Source of the DNA: Euonymus europaeus
Lineage: Eukaryota; Streptophyta; Magnoliopsida; Celastrales; Celastraceae
Length of the DNA: 64,000 nt
Direction: 5' to 3'
NCBI GenBank assembly: GCA_963580455.1
Contig: OY756967.1
Coordinates: 11,244,501 to 11,308,500, forward strand
Numbering within the stretch: the stretch's first letter is position 1; the number at the start of each line of letters is the position of its first letter. Shown here one piece after another: positions 1-13,747 of this stretch. The position numbers and the translations under genes were made by a program. The notes under the pieces are model-generated. The model had not been told where the DNA came from, did not search any database, and was given only the letters and a program-made list of their open reading frames with translations.

Positions 1-3000
1 ATGGACAAAACCGTTAAAAGCTCTTCCATAGAGAGAGTTTAGCAACTTCGGACTATCAAAATTGCTCGGTGTACACTTTATATTGTTGTACTAAGTCAAA
101 TTTTACGAGTATAAGCTTCCAAGATTATTTCGATGCCAAAACATTAACTTTCTATGACAAATGGACAAAATTGTTAAAAGCACCTCCATAGAAAGAGTTG
201 AGCATCTTCGGACAATCAAAGTTGCTCGGTGTACACTTTTTATTGTTCTTTTATGTTAAATTTTACGAAAATGAGCTTCCAGGATTATTTCGATGCCAAA
301 ACACCAACTTTCTATGACAAACGGATATAACCGTTAAAGGCTCCTACATAGAGAGAGTTGAGCAACTTCGGACTATCGAAGTTGCTCGGTGTACACTTTT
401 TATTGTTCTTCTATGTTAAATTTTTAGAAAATGAGCTTCCAGGATTATTTCGATGCCAAAACACCAACTTTCTATGACAAATAGACAAAACCGTTAAAAT
501 CTCCTCCATAGCGAGAGTTGAGCAACTTCGGACAATCAAAGTTGCTCGGTGTACAATTTATATTGTTCTACTAAGTCAAATTTTACGAGTATAAGCTTTC
601 AAGATTATTTCGATGCCAAAACATTAACTTTCTATGACAAATGGACAAAACCGTTAAAATCTCCTCCATAGAAATAGTTGAGCATCTTCGGACAATCAAA
701 GTTGCTCGGTGTACACTTTTTATTGTTCTTTTATGTTAAATTTTACGAAAATGAGCTTCCGGGGTTATTTCGATGCCAAAACACCAACTTTCTATGACAA
801 ATGGACAAAACCGTTAAAAGCTCATCCATAGAGAGAGTTGAGCAACTTCGGACTATCGAAGTTGCTCGGTGTACACTGTTTATTATTCTTCTATGTTAAA
901 TTTTATGAAAATGAGCTTCCAGGATTATTTCGATGCCAAAACACCAACTTTCTATGACAAATGGACAAAACCGTTAAAAGCACCTCCATAGCGAGAGTTG
1001 AGCAACTTCGGACAATCAAAGTTGTTCGGTGTACAATTTATATTGTTCTACTAAGTCAAATTTTACGAGTATAAGCTTCCAAGATTATTTCAATGCCAAA
1101 ATATTAACTTTCTATGACAAATGGACAAAACTGTTAAAAGCAGCTCCATAGAAAGAGTTGAGCATCTTCGGACAATCAAAGTTGCTCGGTGTACACTTTT
1201 TTTTGTTCTTTTATGTTAAATTTTACGAAAATGAGCTTCCAGGATTATTTCGATGCCAAAACACCAACTTTCTATGACAAATGGAAAAAACCGTTAAAAG
1301 CTCCTCCATAGAGAGAGTTGAGCAACTTCGGACTATCGAAATTGCTCGGTGTACACTTTTTATTATTCTTCTATGTTAAATTTTACGAAAATGAGCTTCC
1401 AGTATTATTCGATGCCAAAACACCAACTTTCTATGACAAATAGACAAAACCGTTAAAAACACCTCCATAGAGAGAGTTGAGCAACTTCGGACAATCAATG
1501 TTGTTCGATGTACACTTTTTATGGTTCTTTTATGTTAAATTTTACGAAAATGAGCTTGCACGATTATTTCGATGCCAAAACACCAACTTTCTATGACAAA
1601 TTGACAAAACCGTTAAAAGCACCTCCATAGCGAGAGTTGAGCAACTTCGGACAATCAAAGTTGTTCGGTGTACAATTTATATTGTTCTACTAAGTCAAAT
1701 TTTACGAGTATAAGCTTCCAAGATTATTTCAATGCCAAAACATTAACTTTCTATGACAAATGGACAAAACTGTTAAAAGCAGCTCCATAGAAAGAGTTGA
1801 GCATCTTCGGACAATTAAAGTTGCTCGGTGTACACTTTTTTTTGTTCTTTTATGTTAAATTTTACGAAAATGAGCTTCCAGGATTATTTCGATGCCAAAA
1901 CACCAACTTTCTATGACAAATGGAAAAAACCGTTAAAAGCTCCTCCATAGAAAGAGTTGAGCAACTTCGGACTATCGAAGTTGCTCGGTGTACACTTTTT
2001 ATTATTCTTCTATGTCAAATTTTACGAAAATGAGCTTCCAGGATTATTCGATGCCAAAACACCAACTTTCTATGACAAATAGACAAAACCGTTAAAAACA
2101 CCTCCATAGAGAGAGTTGAGCAACTTCGGACAATCAATGTTGTTCGATGTACACTTTTTATGGTTCTTTTATGTTAAATTTTACGAAAATGAGCTTGCAC
2201 GATTATTTCGATGCCAAAACACCAACTTTCTATGACAAATTGACAAAACCGTTAAAAGCTCTTCCATAGAGAGAGTTTAGCAACTTCGGACTATCAAAGT
2301 TGCTCGGTGTACACTTTATATTGTTCTACTTAGTCAAATTTTACGAGTATAAGCTTCCAAGATTATTTCGATGCCAAAACATTAACTTTCTATGACAAAT
2401 GGACAAAACCGTTAAAAACACCTCCATAGCGAGAGTTGAGCAACTTCGGACAATCAAAGTTGCTCGGTGTACAATTTATATTGTTCTACTAAGTCAAATT
2501 TTACGAGTATAAGTTTCCAAGATTATTTCGATGCCAAAACATTAACTTTCTATGACAAATGGACAAAACTGTTAAAAGCAGCTCCATAGAAAGAGTTGAG
2601 CATCTTCGGACAATCAAAGTTGCTCGGTGTACACTTTTTATTGTTCTTTTATGTTAAATTTTACGAAAATGAGCTTCCAGGATTATTTCGATGCCAAAAC
2701 ACCAACTTTCTATGACAAATGGAAAAAACCGTTAGAAGCTCCTCCATAGAGAGAGTTGAGCAACTTCGGACTATCGAAGTTGCTCGGTGTACACTTTTTA
2801 TTATTCTTCTATGTTAAATTTTACGAAAATGAGCTCCCAGGATTATTTCGATGCCAAAACACCAACTTTCTATGACAAATAGACAAAACCGTTAAAAACA
2901 CCTCCACAGAGAGAGTTGAGCAACTTCGGACAATCAATGTTGTTCGGTGTACACTTTTTATCGTTCTTTTATGTTAAATTTTACGAAAATGAGCTTGCAC

Positions 3001-3677
3001 GATTATTTCGATGCCAAAACACCAACTTTCTATGACCAATGGAGAAAACCGTTAAAAGCTCTTCCATAGAGAGAGTTTTGCAACTTCGGACTATCAAAGT
3101 TGCTCGGTGTACACTTTATATTGTTCTACTAAGTCAAATTTTACGAGTATAAGCTTCCAAGATTATTTCGATGCCAAAACATTAACTTTCTATGACAAAT
3201 GGACAAAATTGTTAAAAGCACCTTCATAGAAAGAGTTGAGCATCTTCGGACAATCAAAGTTGCTCGGTGTACACTTTTTATTGTTCTTTTATGTTAATTT
3301 ATACGAAAATGAGCTTCCAGGATTATTTCGATGCCAAAACGCCAACTTTCTATCACAGATGGAAAAAACCGTTAAAAGATCCTCCATAGAGAGAGTTGAG
3401 CAACTTCGAACATCGAAGTTGCTCGGTGTACATTTTTTATTATTCTTCTATGTTAAATTTTACGAAAATGAGCTTCCAGGATTATATCGATGCCAAAACA
3501 CCAACTTTCTATGACAAATAGACAAAACCGTTAAAAACACCTTCATAGAGAGAGTTGAGCAACTTCAGACAATCAATGTTGTTCGGTGTACACTTTTTAT
3601 TGTTCTTTTATGTTAAATTTTACGAAAATGAGCTTCCACGATTATTTCGATGCCAAAACACCAACTTTCTATGACAA
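1..3677 (+). repeat. 23-mer HOR, copy A1 (3677 bp)
   Basis: It holds 23 monomers less three single-base deletions (near 1408, 2045 and 3409). Monomers 1, 4, 7, 11, 15, 16 and 20 are class T1 and the others T2. Private markers shared with the next copy include CGGATATAACC near 323, GCTCATCC near 821 and TCACAGATGG near 3354. By eye only about four substitutions separate A1 from A2 (near 39, 61, 665 and 1403). Confidence 0.93.
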
Positions 3678-6600
3678 ATGGACAAAACCGTTAAAAGCTC
3701 TTCCATAGAGAGAGATTAGCAACTTCGGACTATCAAAGTTGCTCGGTGTACACTTTATATTGTTGTACTAAGTCAAATTTTACGAGTATAAGCTTCCAAG
3801 ATTATTTCGATGCCAAAACATTAACTTTCTATGACAAATGGACAAAATTGTTAAAAGCACCTCCATAGAAAGAGTTGAGCATCTTCGGACAATCAAAGTT
3901 GCTCGGTGTACACTTTTTATTGTTCTTTTATGTTAAATTTTACGAAAATGAGCTTCCAGGATTATTTCGATGCCAAAACACCAACTTTCTATGACAAACG
4001 GATATAACCGTTAAAGGCTCCTACATAGAGAGAGTTGAGCAACTTCGGACTATCGAAGTTGCTCGGTGTACACTTTTTATTGTTCTTCTATGTTAAATTT
4101 TTAGAAAATGAGCTTCCAGGATTATTTCGATGCCAAAACACCAACTTTCTATGACAAATAGACAAAACCGTTAAAATCTCCTCCATAGCGAGAGTTGAGC
4201 AACTTCGGACAATCAAAGTTGCTCGGTGTACAATTTATATTGTTCTACTAAGTCAAATTTTACGAGTATAAGCTTTCAAGATTATTTCGATGCCAAAACA
4301 TTAACTTTCTATGACAAATGGACAAAACCGTTAAAATCTCCTCCATAGAAAGAGTTGAGCATCTTCGGACAATCAAAGTTGCTCGGTGTACACTTTTTAT
4401 TGTTCTTTTATGTTAAATTTTACGAAAATGAGCTTCCGGGGTTATTTCGATGCCAAAACACCAACTTTCTATGACAAATGGACAAAACCGTTAAAAGCTC
4501 ATCCATAGAGAGAGTTGAGCAACTTCGGACTATCGAAGTTGCTCGGTGTACACTGTTTATTATTCTTCTATGTTAAATTTTATGAAAATGAGCTTCCAGG
4601 ATTATTTCGATGCCAAAACACCAACTTTCTATGACAAATGGACAAAACCGTTAAAAGCACCTCCATAGCGAGAGTTGAGCAACTTCGGACAATCAAAGTT
4701 GTTCGGTGTACAATTTATATTGTTCTACTAAGTCAAATTTTACGAGTATAAGCTTCCAAGATTATTTCAATGCCAAAATATTAACTTTCTATGACAAATG
4801 GACAAAACTGTTAAAAGCAGCTCCATAGAAAGAGTTGAGCATCTTCGGACAATCAAAGTTGCTCGGTGTACACTTTTTTTTGTTCTTTTATGTTAAATTT
4901 TACGAAAATGAGCTTCCAGGATTATTTCGATGCCAAAACACCAACTTTCTATGACAAATGGAAAAAACCGTTAAAAGCTCCTCCATAGAGAGAGTTGAGC
5001 AACTTCGGACTATCGAAATTGCTCGGTGTACACTTTTTATTATTCTTCTATGTTAAATTTTACGAAAATGAGCTTCCAGGATTATTCGATGCCAAAACAC
5101 CAACTTTCTATGACAAATAGACAAAACCGTTAAAAACACCTCCATAGAGAGAGTTGAGCAACTTCGGACAATCAATGTTGTTCGATGTACACTTTTTATG
5201 GTTCTTTTATGTTAAATTTTACGAAAATGAGCTTGCACGATTATTTCGATGCCAAAACACCAACTTTCTATGACAAATTGACAAAACCGTTAAAAGCACC
5301 TCCATAGCGAGAGTTGAGCAACTTCGGACAATCAAAGTTGTTCGGTGTACAATTTATATTGTTCTACTAAGTCAAATTTTACGAGTATAAGCTTCCAAGA
5401 TTATTTCAATGCCAAAACATTAACTTTCTATGACAAATGGACAAAACTGTTAAAAGCAGCTCCATAGAAAGAGTTGAGCATCTTCGGACAATTAAAGTTG
5501 CTCGGTGTACACTTTTTTTTGTTCTTTTATGTTAAATTTTACGAAAATGAGCTTCCAGGATTATTTCGATGCCAAAACACCAACTTTCTATGACAAATGG
5601 AAAAAACCGTTAAAAGCTCCTCCATAGAAAGAGTTGAGCAACTTCGGACTATCGAAGTTGCTCGGTGTACACTTTTTATTATTCTTCTATGTCAAATTTT
5701 ACGAAAATGAGCTTCCAGGATTATTCGATGCCAAAACACCAACTTTCTATGACAAATAGACAAAACCGTTAAAAACACCTCCATAGAGAGAGTTGAGCAA
5801 CTTCGGACAATCAATGTTGTTCGATGTACACTTTTTATGGTTCTTTTATGTTAAATTTTACGAAAATGAGCTTGCACGATTATTTCGATGCCAAAACACC
5901 AACTTTCTATGACAAATTGACAAAACCGTTAAAAGCTCTTCCATAGAGAGAGTTTAGCAACTTCGGACTATCAAAGTTGCTCGGTGTACACTTTATATTG
6001 TTCTACTTAGTCAAATTTTACGAGTATAAGCTTCCAAGATTATTTCGATGCCAAAACATTAACTTTCTATGACAAATGGACAAAACCGTTAAAAACACCT
6101 CCATAGCGAGAGTTGAGCAACTTCGGACAATCAAAGTTGCTCGGTGTACAATTTATATTGTTCTACTAAGTCAAATTTTACGAGTATAAGTTTCCAAGAT
6201 TATTTCGATGCCAAAACATTAACTTTCTATGACAAATGGACAAAACTGTTAAAAGCAGCTCCATAGAAAGAGTTGAGCATCTTCGGACAATCAAAGTTGC
6301 TCGGTGTACACTTTTTATTGTTCTTTTATGTTAAATTTTACGAAAATGAGCTTCCAGGATTATTTCGATGCCAAAACACCAACTTTCTATGACAAATGGA
6401 AAAAACCGTTAGAAGCTCCTCCATAGAGAGAGTTGAGCAACTTCGGACTATCGAAGTTGCTCGGTGTACACTTTTTATTATTCTTCTATGTTAAATTTTA
6501 CGAAAATGAGCTCCCAGGATTATTTCGATGCCAAAACACCAACTTTCTATGACAAATAGACAAAACCGTTAAAAACACCTCCACAGAGAGAGTTGAGCAA

Positions 6601-7354
6601 CTTCGGACAATCAATGTTGTTCGGTGTACACTTTTTATCGTTCTTTTATGTTAAATTTTACGAAAATGAGCTTGCACGATTATTTCGATGCCAAAACACC
6701 AACTTTCTATGACCAATGGAGAAAACCGTTAAAAGCTCTTCCATAGAGAGAGTTTTGCAACTTCGGACTATCAAAGTTGCTCGGTGTACACTTTATATTG
6801 TTCTACTAAGTCAAATTTTACGAGTATAAGCTTCCAAGATTATTTCGATGCCAAAACATTAACTTTCTATGACAAATGGACAAAATTGTTAAAAGCACCT
6901 TCATAGAAAGAGTTGAGCATCTTCGGACAATCAAAGTTGCTCGGTGTACACTTTTTATTGTTCTTTTATGTTAATTTATACGAAAATGAGCTTCCAGGAT
7001 TATTTCGATGCCAAAACGCCAACTTTCTATCACAGATGGAAAAAACCGTTAAAAGATCCTCCATAGAGAGAGTTGAGCAACTTCGAACATCGAAGTTGCT
7101 CGGTGTACATTTTTTATTATTCTTCTATGTTAAATTTTACGAAAATGAGCTTCCAGGATTATATCGATGCCAAAACACCAACTTTCTATGACAAATAGAC
7201 AAAACCGTTAAAAACACCTTCATAGAGAGAGTTGAGCAACTTCAGACAATCAATGTTGTTCGGTGTACACTTTTTATTGTTCTTTTATGTTAAATTTTAC
7301 GAAAATGAGCTTCCACGATTATTTCGATGCCAAAACACCAACTTTCTATGACAA
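3678..7354 (+). repeat. 23-mer HOR, copy A2 (3677 bp)
   Basis: This is a tandem copy of A1 at an exact 3677-bp offset. It carries the same three one-base deletions (near 5085, 5722 and 7086) and the same private variants, so it arose by duplication of the whole unit after those indels. Identity to A1 is above 99.5% by eye. Confidence 0.93.
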
Positions 7355-7994
7355 ATGGACAAAACCGTTAAAAGCTCTTCCATAGAGAGAGATTAGCAAC
7401 TTCGGACTATCAAAGTTGCTCGGTGTACACTTTATATTGTTGTACTAAGTCAAATTTTACGAGTATAAGTTTCCAAAATTATTTCGATGCCAAAACATTA
7501 ACTTTCTATGACAAATGGACAAAATTGTTAAAAGCACCTCCATAGAAAGAGTTGAGCATCTTCGGACAATCAAAGTTGCTCGGTGTACACTTTTTATTGT
7601 TCTTTTATGTTAAATTTTACGAAAATGAGCTTCCAGGATTATTTCGATGCCAAAACACCAACTTTCTATGACAAACGGACAAAACCGTTAAAGGCTCCTA
7701 CATAGAGAGAGTTGAGCAACTTCGGACTATCGAAGTTGCTCGGTGTACACTTTTTATTGTTCTTCTATGTTAAATTTTAAGAAAATGAGCTTCCAGGATT
7801 ATTTCGATGCCAAAACACCAACTTTCTATGACAAATGGACAAAACCGTTAAAATCTCCTCCATAGCGAGAGTTGAGCAACTTCGGACATTCAAAGTTGCT
7901 CGGTGTACAATTTATATTGTTCTACTAAGTCAAATTTTACGAGTATAAGCTTCCAAGATTATTTCGATGCCAAAACATTAACTTTCTATGACAA
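7355..7994 (+). repeat. Start of a third 23-mer copy, diverged (4 monomers)
   Basis: The first four monomers line up with monomers 1-4 of A2 and share GAGATTAGC near 7390 and GGCTCCTACATAG near 7693. They have extra differences (TTTCCAAAATT near 7471, GACATTC near 7886, CGGACAAAACC instead of CGGATATAACC). At monomer 5 (7995) the sequence changes to the ATTGTT sub-type instead of AAAATCTCC, so the A-type order ends here. Confidence 0.8.
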
Positions 7995-10872
7995 ATGGAC
8001 AAAATTGTTAAAAGCACCTTCATAGAAAGAGTTGAGCATCTTCGGACAATCAAAGTTGCTCGGTGTACACTTTTTATTGTTCCTTTATGTTAAATTTTAC
8101 GAAAATGAGCTTCCAGAATTATTTCGATGCCAAAACACCAACTTTCTATGACAAATGGACAAAACCGTTAAAAGCACCTACATAGCGAGAGTTGAGCAAC
8201 TTCGGACAATCAAAGTTGTTCGGTGTACAATTTATATTGTTCTACTAAGTCAAATTTTACGAGTATAAGCTTCCAAGATTATTTCAATGCCAAAACATTA
8301 ACTTTCTATGACAAATGGACAAAACTGTTAAAAGCAGCTTCATAGAAAGAGTTGAGCATCTTCGGACAATCAAAGTTGCTCGGTGTACACTTTTTATTAT
8401 TCTTTTATGTTAAATTTTACGAAAATGAGCGTCCAGGATTATTTCGATGCCAAACCACCAACTTTCTATGACAAATGGAAAAAACCGTTAAAAGCTCCTC
8501 CATAGAGAGAGTTGAGCAACTTCGGACTATCGAAGTTGCTCGGTGTACACTTTTTATTATTCTTCTATGTTAAATTTTACGAAAATGATCTTCCAGGATT
8601 ATTCGATGCCAAAACACCAACTTTCTATGACAAATAGACAAAACCGTTAAAAACACCCCCATAGAGAGAGTTGAGCAACTTCGGACAATCAATGTTGTTC
8701 GGTGTACACTTTTTATTGTTCTTTTATGTTAAATTTTACGAAAATGAGCGTGCACGATTATTTCGATGCCAAAACACCAACTTTCTATGACAAATTGACA
8801 AAACCGTTAAAAGCTCTTCCATAGAGAGAGTTTAGCAACTTCGGACTATCAAAGTTGCTCGGTGTACACTTTATATTGTTCTACTAAGTCAAATTTTACG
8901 AGTATAAGCTTCCAAGATTATTTCGATGCCAAAACATTAACTTTCTATGACAAATGGACAAAATTGTTAAAAGCACCTTCATAGAAAGAGTTGAGCATCT
9001 TCGGACAATCAAAGTTGCTCGGTGTACACGTTTTATTGTTCCTTTATGTTAAATTTTACGAAAATGAGCTTCCAGGATTATTTCGATGCCAAAACACCAA
9101 CTTTCTATGACAAATGGACAAAACCGTTAAAAGCTCCTCCATAGCGAGAGTTGAGCAACTTCGGACAATCAAAGTTGCTCGGTGTACAATTTATATTGTT
9201 CTACTAAGTCAAATTTTACGAGTCTAAGCTTTCAAGATTATTTCGATGCCAAAACATTAACTTTCTATGACAAATGGACAAAACCGTTAAAATCTCCTCC
9301 ATAGAAAGAGTTGAGCATCTTCGGACAATCAAAGTTGCTCGGTGTACACTTTTTATTGTTCTTCTATGTTAAATTTTTCGAAAATGAGCTTCCGGGGTTA
9401 TTTCGATGCCAAAACACCAACTTTCTATGACAAATGGACAAAACCGTTAAAAGCTCCTCCATAGCGAGAGTTCAGCAACTTCGGACAATCAAAGTTGCTC
9501 GGTGTACAATTTATATTGTTCTACTAAGTCAAATTTTACGAGTATAAGCTTCCAAGATTATTTCGATGCCAAAACATTAACTTTCTATGACAAATGGACA
9601 AAACCGTTAAAAGCAGCTCCATAGAAAGAGTTGAGCATCTTCGGACAATCAAAGTTGCTCGGTGTACACTTTTTTTTGTTCTTCTATGTTAAATTTTACG
9701 AAAATGAGCTTCCGGGGTTATTTCGATGCCAAGACACCAACTTTCTATGACAAATGGACAAAACCGTTAAAAGCTCCTCCATAGAGAGAGTTGAGCAACT
9801 TCGGACTATCGAAGTTGCTCGGTGTACACTTTTTATTATTCTTCTATGTTAAATTTTATGAAAATGAGCTTCCAGGATTATTTCGATGCCAAAACACCAA
9901 CTTTCTATGACAAATGGACAAAACCGTTAAAAGTACCTCCATAGAGAGAGTTTAGCAACTTCGGACAATCAAAGTTGTTCGGTGTACAATTTATATTGTT
10001 CTACTAAGTCAAATTTTACGAGTATAAGCTTCCAAGAGTATTTCGATGCCAAAACATTAACTTTCTACGACAAATGGACAAAACTGTTAAAAGCAGCTCC
10101 ATAGAAAGAGTTGAGCATCTTCGGACAATCAAAGTTGCTCGGTGTACACTTTTTATTGTTCTTTTATGTTAAATTTTACGAAAATGAGCTTCCAGGATTA
10201 TTTCGATGCCAAACCACCAACTTTCTTTGACAAATGGAAAAAACCGTTAAAAGCTCCTCGATAGAGAGAGTTGAGCAACTTCGGACTATCGAAGTTGCTC
10301 GGTGTACACTTTTTATTATTCTTCTATGATAAATTTTACGAAAATGAGCTTCCAGGATTATTCGATGCCAAAACACCAACTTTCTATGACAAATAGACAA
10401 AACCGTTAAAAACATCCCCATAGAGAGAGTTGAGCAACTTCGGACAATCAATGTTGTTCGGTGTACACTTTTTATTGTTCTTTTATGTTAAATTTTACGA
10501 AAATGAGCTTGCACGATTATTTCGATGCCAAAACACCAACTTTCTATGACAAATTGACAAAACCGTTAAAAGCTCTTCCATAGAGAGAGTTTAGCAACTT
10601 CGGACTATCAAAGTTGCTCGGTGTACACTTTATATTGTTCTACTAAGTCAAATTTTACGAGTATAAGCTTCCAAGATTATTTCGATGCCAAAACATTAAC
10701 TTTCTATGACAAATGGACAAAATTGTTAAAAGCACCTTCATAGAAAGAGTTGAGCATCTTCGGACAATCAAAGTTGCTCGGTGTACACTTTTTATTGTTC
10801 CTTTATGTTAAATTTTACGAAAATGAGCTTCCAGGATTATTTCGATGCCAAAACACCAACTTTCTATGACAA
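7995..10872 (+). repeat. 17-mer HOR, copy B1, with one leading monomer
   Basis: After one ATTGTT-type monomer, the unit from 8155 to 10872 is 17 monomers less two one-base losses (2718 bp). Markers are CACGTTTTATT at 9030, GAGTCTAAGC near 9223, AAGACACC near 9731 and AGAGTATTTCG near 10035. It is followed directly by a related unit with the same start. Confidence 0.78.
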
Positions 10873-13747
10873 ATGGACAAAACCGTTAAAAGCACCTCCA
10901 TAGCGAGAGTTGAGCAACTTCGGACAATCAAAGTTGTTCGGTGTACAATTTATATTGTTCTACTAAGTCAAATTTTATGAGTATAAGCTTCCAAGATTAT
11001 TTCAATGCCAAAACATTAACTTTCTATGACAAATGGACAAAACTGTTAAAAGCAGCTCCATAGAAAGAGTTGAGCATCTTCGGACAATCAAAGTTGCTCG
11101 GTGTACACTTTTTATTGTTCTTTTATGTTAAATTTTACGAAAATGAGCTTCCAGGATTATTTCGATGCCAAACCACCAACTTTCTATGACAAATGGAAAA
11201 AACCGTTAAAAGCTCCTCCATAGAGAGAGTTGAGCAACTTCGGACTATCGAAGTTGCTCGGTGTACACTTTTTATTATTCTTCTATGTTAAATTTTACGA
11301 AAATGAGCTTCCAGGATTATTCGATGCCAAAACACCAACTTTCTATGACAAATAGACAAAACCGTTAAAAACACCCCCATAGAGAGAGTTGAGCAACTTC
11401 GGACAATCAATGTTGTTCGGTGTACACTTTTTATTCTTCTTTTATGTTAAATTTTACGAAAATGAGCTTGCACGATTATTTCGATGCCAAAACACCAACT
11501 TTCTATGACAAATTGACAAAACCGTTAAAAGCTCTTCCATAGAGAGAGTTTAGCAACTTCGGACTATCAAAGTTGCTCGGTGTACACTTTATATTGTTCT
11601 ACTAAGTCAAATTTTACGAGTATAAGCTTCCAAGATTATTTTGATGCCAAAACATTAACTTTCTATGACAAATGGACAAAATTGTTAAAAGCACCTTCAT
11701 AGAAAGAGTTGAGCATCTTCGGACAATCAAAGTTGCTCGGTGTACACGTTTTATTGTTCCTTTATGTTAAATTTTACGAAAATGAGCTTCCAGGATTATT
11801 TCGATGCCAAAACACCAACTTTCTATGACAAATGGACAAAACCGTTAAAAGCTCCTCCATAGCGAGAGTTGAGCAACTTCGGACAATCGAAGTTGCTCGG
11901 TGTACAATTTATATTGTTCTACTTAGTCAAATTTTACGAGTCTAAGCTTTCAAGATTATTTCGATGCCAAAACATTAACTTTCTATGACAAATGGACAAA
12001 ACCGTTAAAATCTCCTCCATAGAAAGAGTTGAGCATCTTCGGACAATCAAAGTTGCTCGGTGTACACTTTCTATTGTTCTTCTATGTTAAATTCTACGAA
12101 AATGAGCTTCCGGGGTTATTTCGATGCCAAAACACCAACTTTCTATGACAAATGGACAAAACCGTTAAAAGCTCCTCCATAGCGAGAGTTGAGCAACTTC
12201 GGACAATCAAAGTTGCTCGGTGTACAATTTATATTGTTCTACTAAGTCAAATTTTACGAGTATAAGCTTCCAAGATTATTTCGATGCCAAAACATTAACT
12301 TTCTATGACAAATGGACAAAACCGTTAAAAGCAGCTCCATAGAAAGAGTTGAGCATCTTCGGACAATCAAAGTTGCTCGGTGTACACTTTTTATTGTTCT
12401 TCTATGTTAAATTTTACGAAAATGAGCTTCCGGGGTTATTTCGATGCCAAAACACCAACTTTCTATGACAAATGGACAAAACCGTTAAAAGCTCCTCCAT
12501 AGAGAGAGTTGAGCAACTTCGGACTATCGAAGTTGCTCGGTGTACACTTTTTATTATTCTTCTATGTTAAATTCTATGAAAATGAGCTTCCAGGATTATT
12601 TCGATGCCAAAACACCAACTTTCTATGACAAATGGAAACCGTTAAAAGCACCTCCATAGAGAGAGTTTAGCAACTTCGGACAATCAAAGTTGTTCGGTGT
12701 ACAATTTATATTGTTCTACTAAGTCAAATTTTATGAGTATAAGCTTCCAAGAGTATTTCGATGCCATAACATTAACTTTCTATGACAAATGGACAAAACT
12801 GTTAAAAGCAGCTCCATAGAAAGAGTTGAGCAACTTCGGACTATCGAAGTTGCTCGGTGTACACTTTTTATTATTCTTCTATGTTAAATTTTATGAAAAT
12901 GAGCTTCCAGAATTATTTAGATGCCAAAACACCAACTTTCTATGACAAATGGACAAAACCGTTAAAAGCTCCTCCATAGAGAGAGTTGAGCAACTTCAGA
13001 CTATCAAAGTTGCTCGGTGTACACTTTTTATTGTTCTTTTATGTTAAATTTTACGAAAATGAGCTTCCAGGATTATTTCGATGCCAAACCACCAACTTTC
13101 TTTGACAAATGGAAAAAACCGTTAAAAGCTCCTCCATAGAGAGAGTTGAGCAACTTCGGACTATCGAAGTTGCTCGGTGTACACTTTTTATTATTATTCT
13201 ATGTTAAATTTTACGAAAATGAGCTTCCAGGATTATTCGATGCCAAAACACCAACTTTCTATGACAAATAGACAAAATCGTTAAAAACACCCCCATAGAG
13301 AGAGTTGAGCAACTTCGGACAATCAATGTTGTTCGGTGTACACTTTTTATTGTTCTTTTATGTTAAATTTTACGAAAATGAGCTTGCACGATTATTTCGA
13401 TGCCAAAACACCAACTTTCTATGACAAATTGACAAAACCGTTAAAAGCTCTTCCATAGAGAGAGTTTAGCAACTTCGGACTATCAAAGTTTCTCGGTGTA
13501 CACTTTATGTTGTTCTACTAAGTCAAATTTTACGAGTATAAGCTTCCAAGATTATTTCGATGCCAAAACATTAACTTTCTATGACAAATGGACAAAATTG
13601 TTAAAAGCACCTTCATAGAAAGAGTTGAGCATCTTCGGACAATCAAAGTTGCTCGGTGTACACTTTTTATTGTTCTTCTATGTTAAATTTTACGAAAATG
13701 AGCTTCCGGGGTTATTTCGATGCCAAGACACCAACTTTCTATGACAA
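10873..13747 (+). repeat. 18-mer HOR, copy B2 (2875 bp)
   Basis: It holds 18 monomers less five bases: one T near 11320, three bases near 12632 (ATGGAAACCG in place of ATGGACAAAACCG) and one T near 13236. It starts with the same T1 GTTGTTCGG/TTCAATGCC monomer as B1. Its last part carries the CCATAAC marker (ending at 12770) and CCAGAATT (12907), which are shared with 15649 and 15786 downstream. Confidence 0.78.
12630..12640 (+). other. 3-base deletion at a monomer head
   Basis: ATGGAAACCG stands where neighbouring monomers have ATGGACAAAACCG. It is the only indel longer than one base that I found in the window. It shortens the B2 unit and is not present in the equivalent monomers at 15508 or 19185. 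Confidence 0.85.

Noticed and set aside
3236..3514. Open frame of 92 codons, with an identical one at 6913-7191
   Set aside because: It lies entirely in satellite monomers. 160 is one more than a multiple of 3, so each monomer shifts the frame and stops recur. This frame stays open only because of a one-base loss near 3409. The product is a repeated monomer translation without a known domain.
7990..8160. Inserted foreign sequence at HOR domain boundaries (also near 26222, 47017 and 61576)
   Set aside because: Each boundary monomer is a full-length or chimeric satellite monomer in register, with no extra bases.
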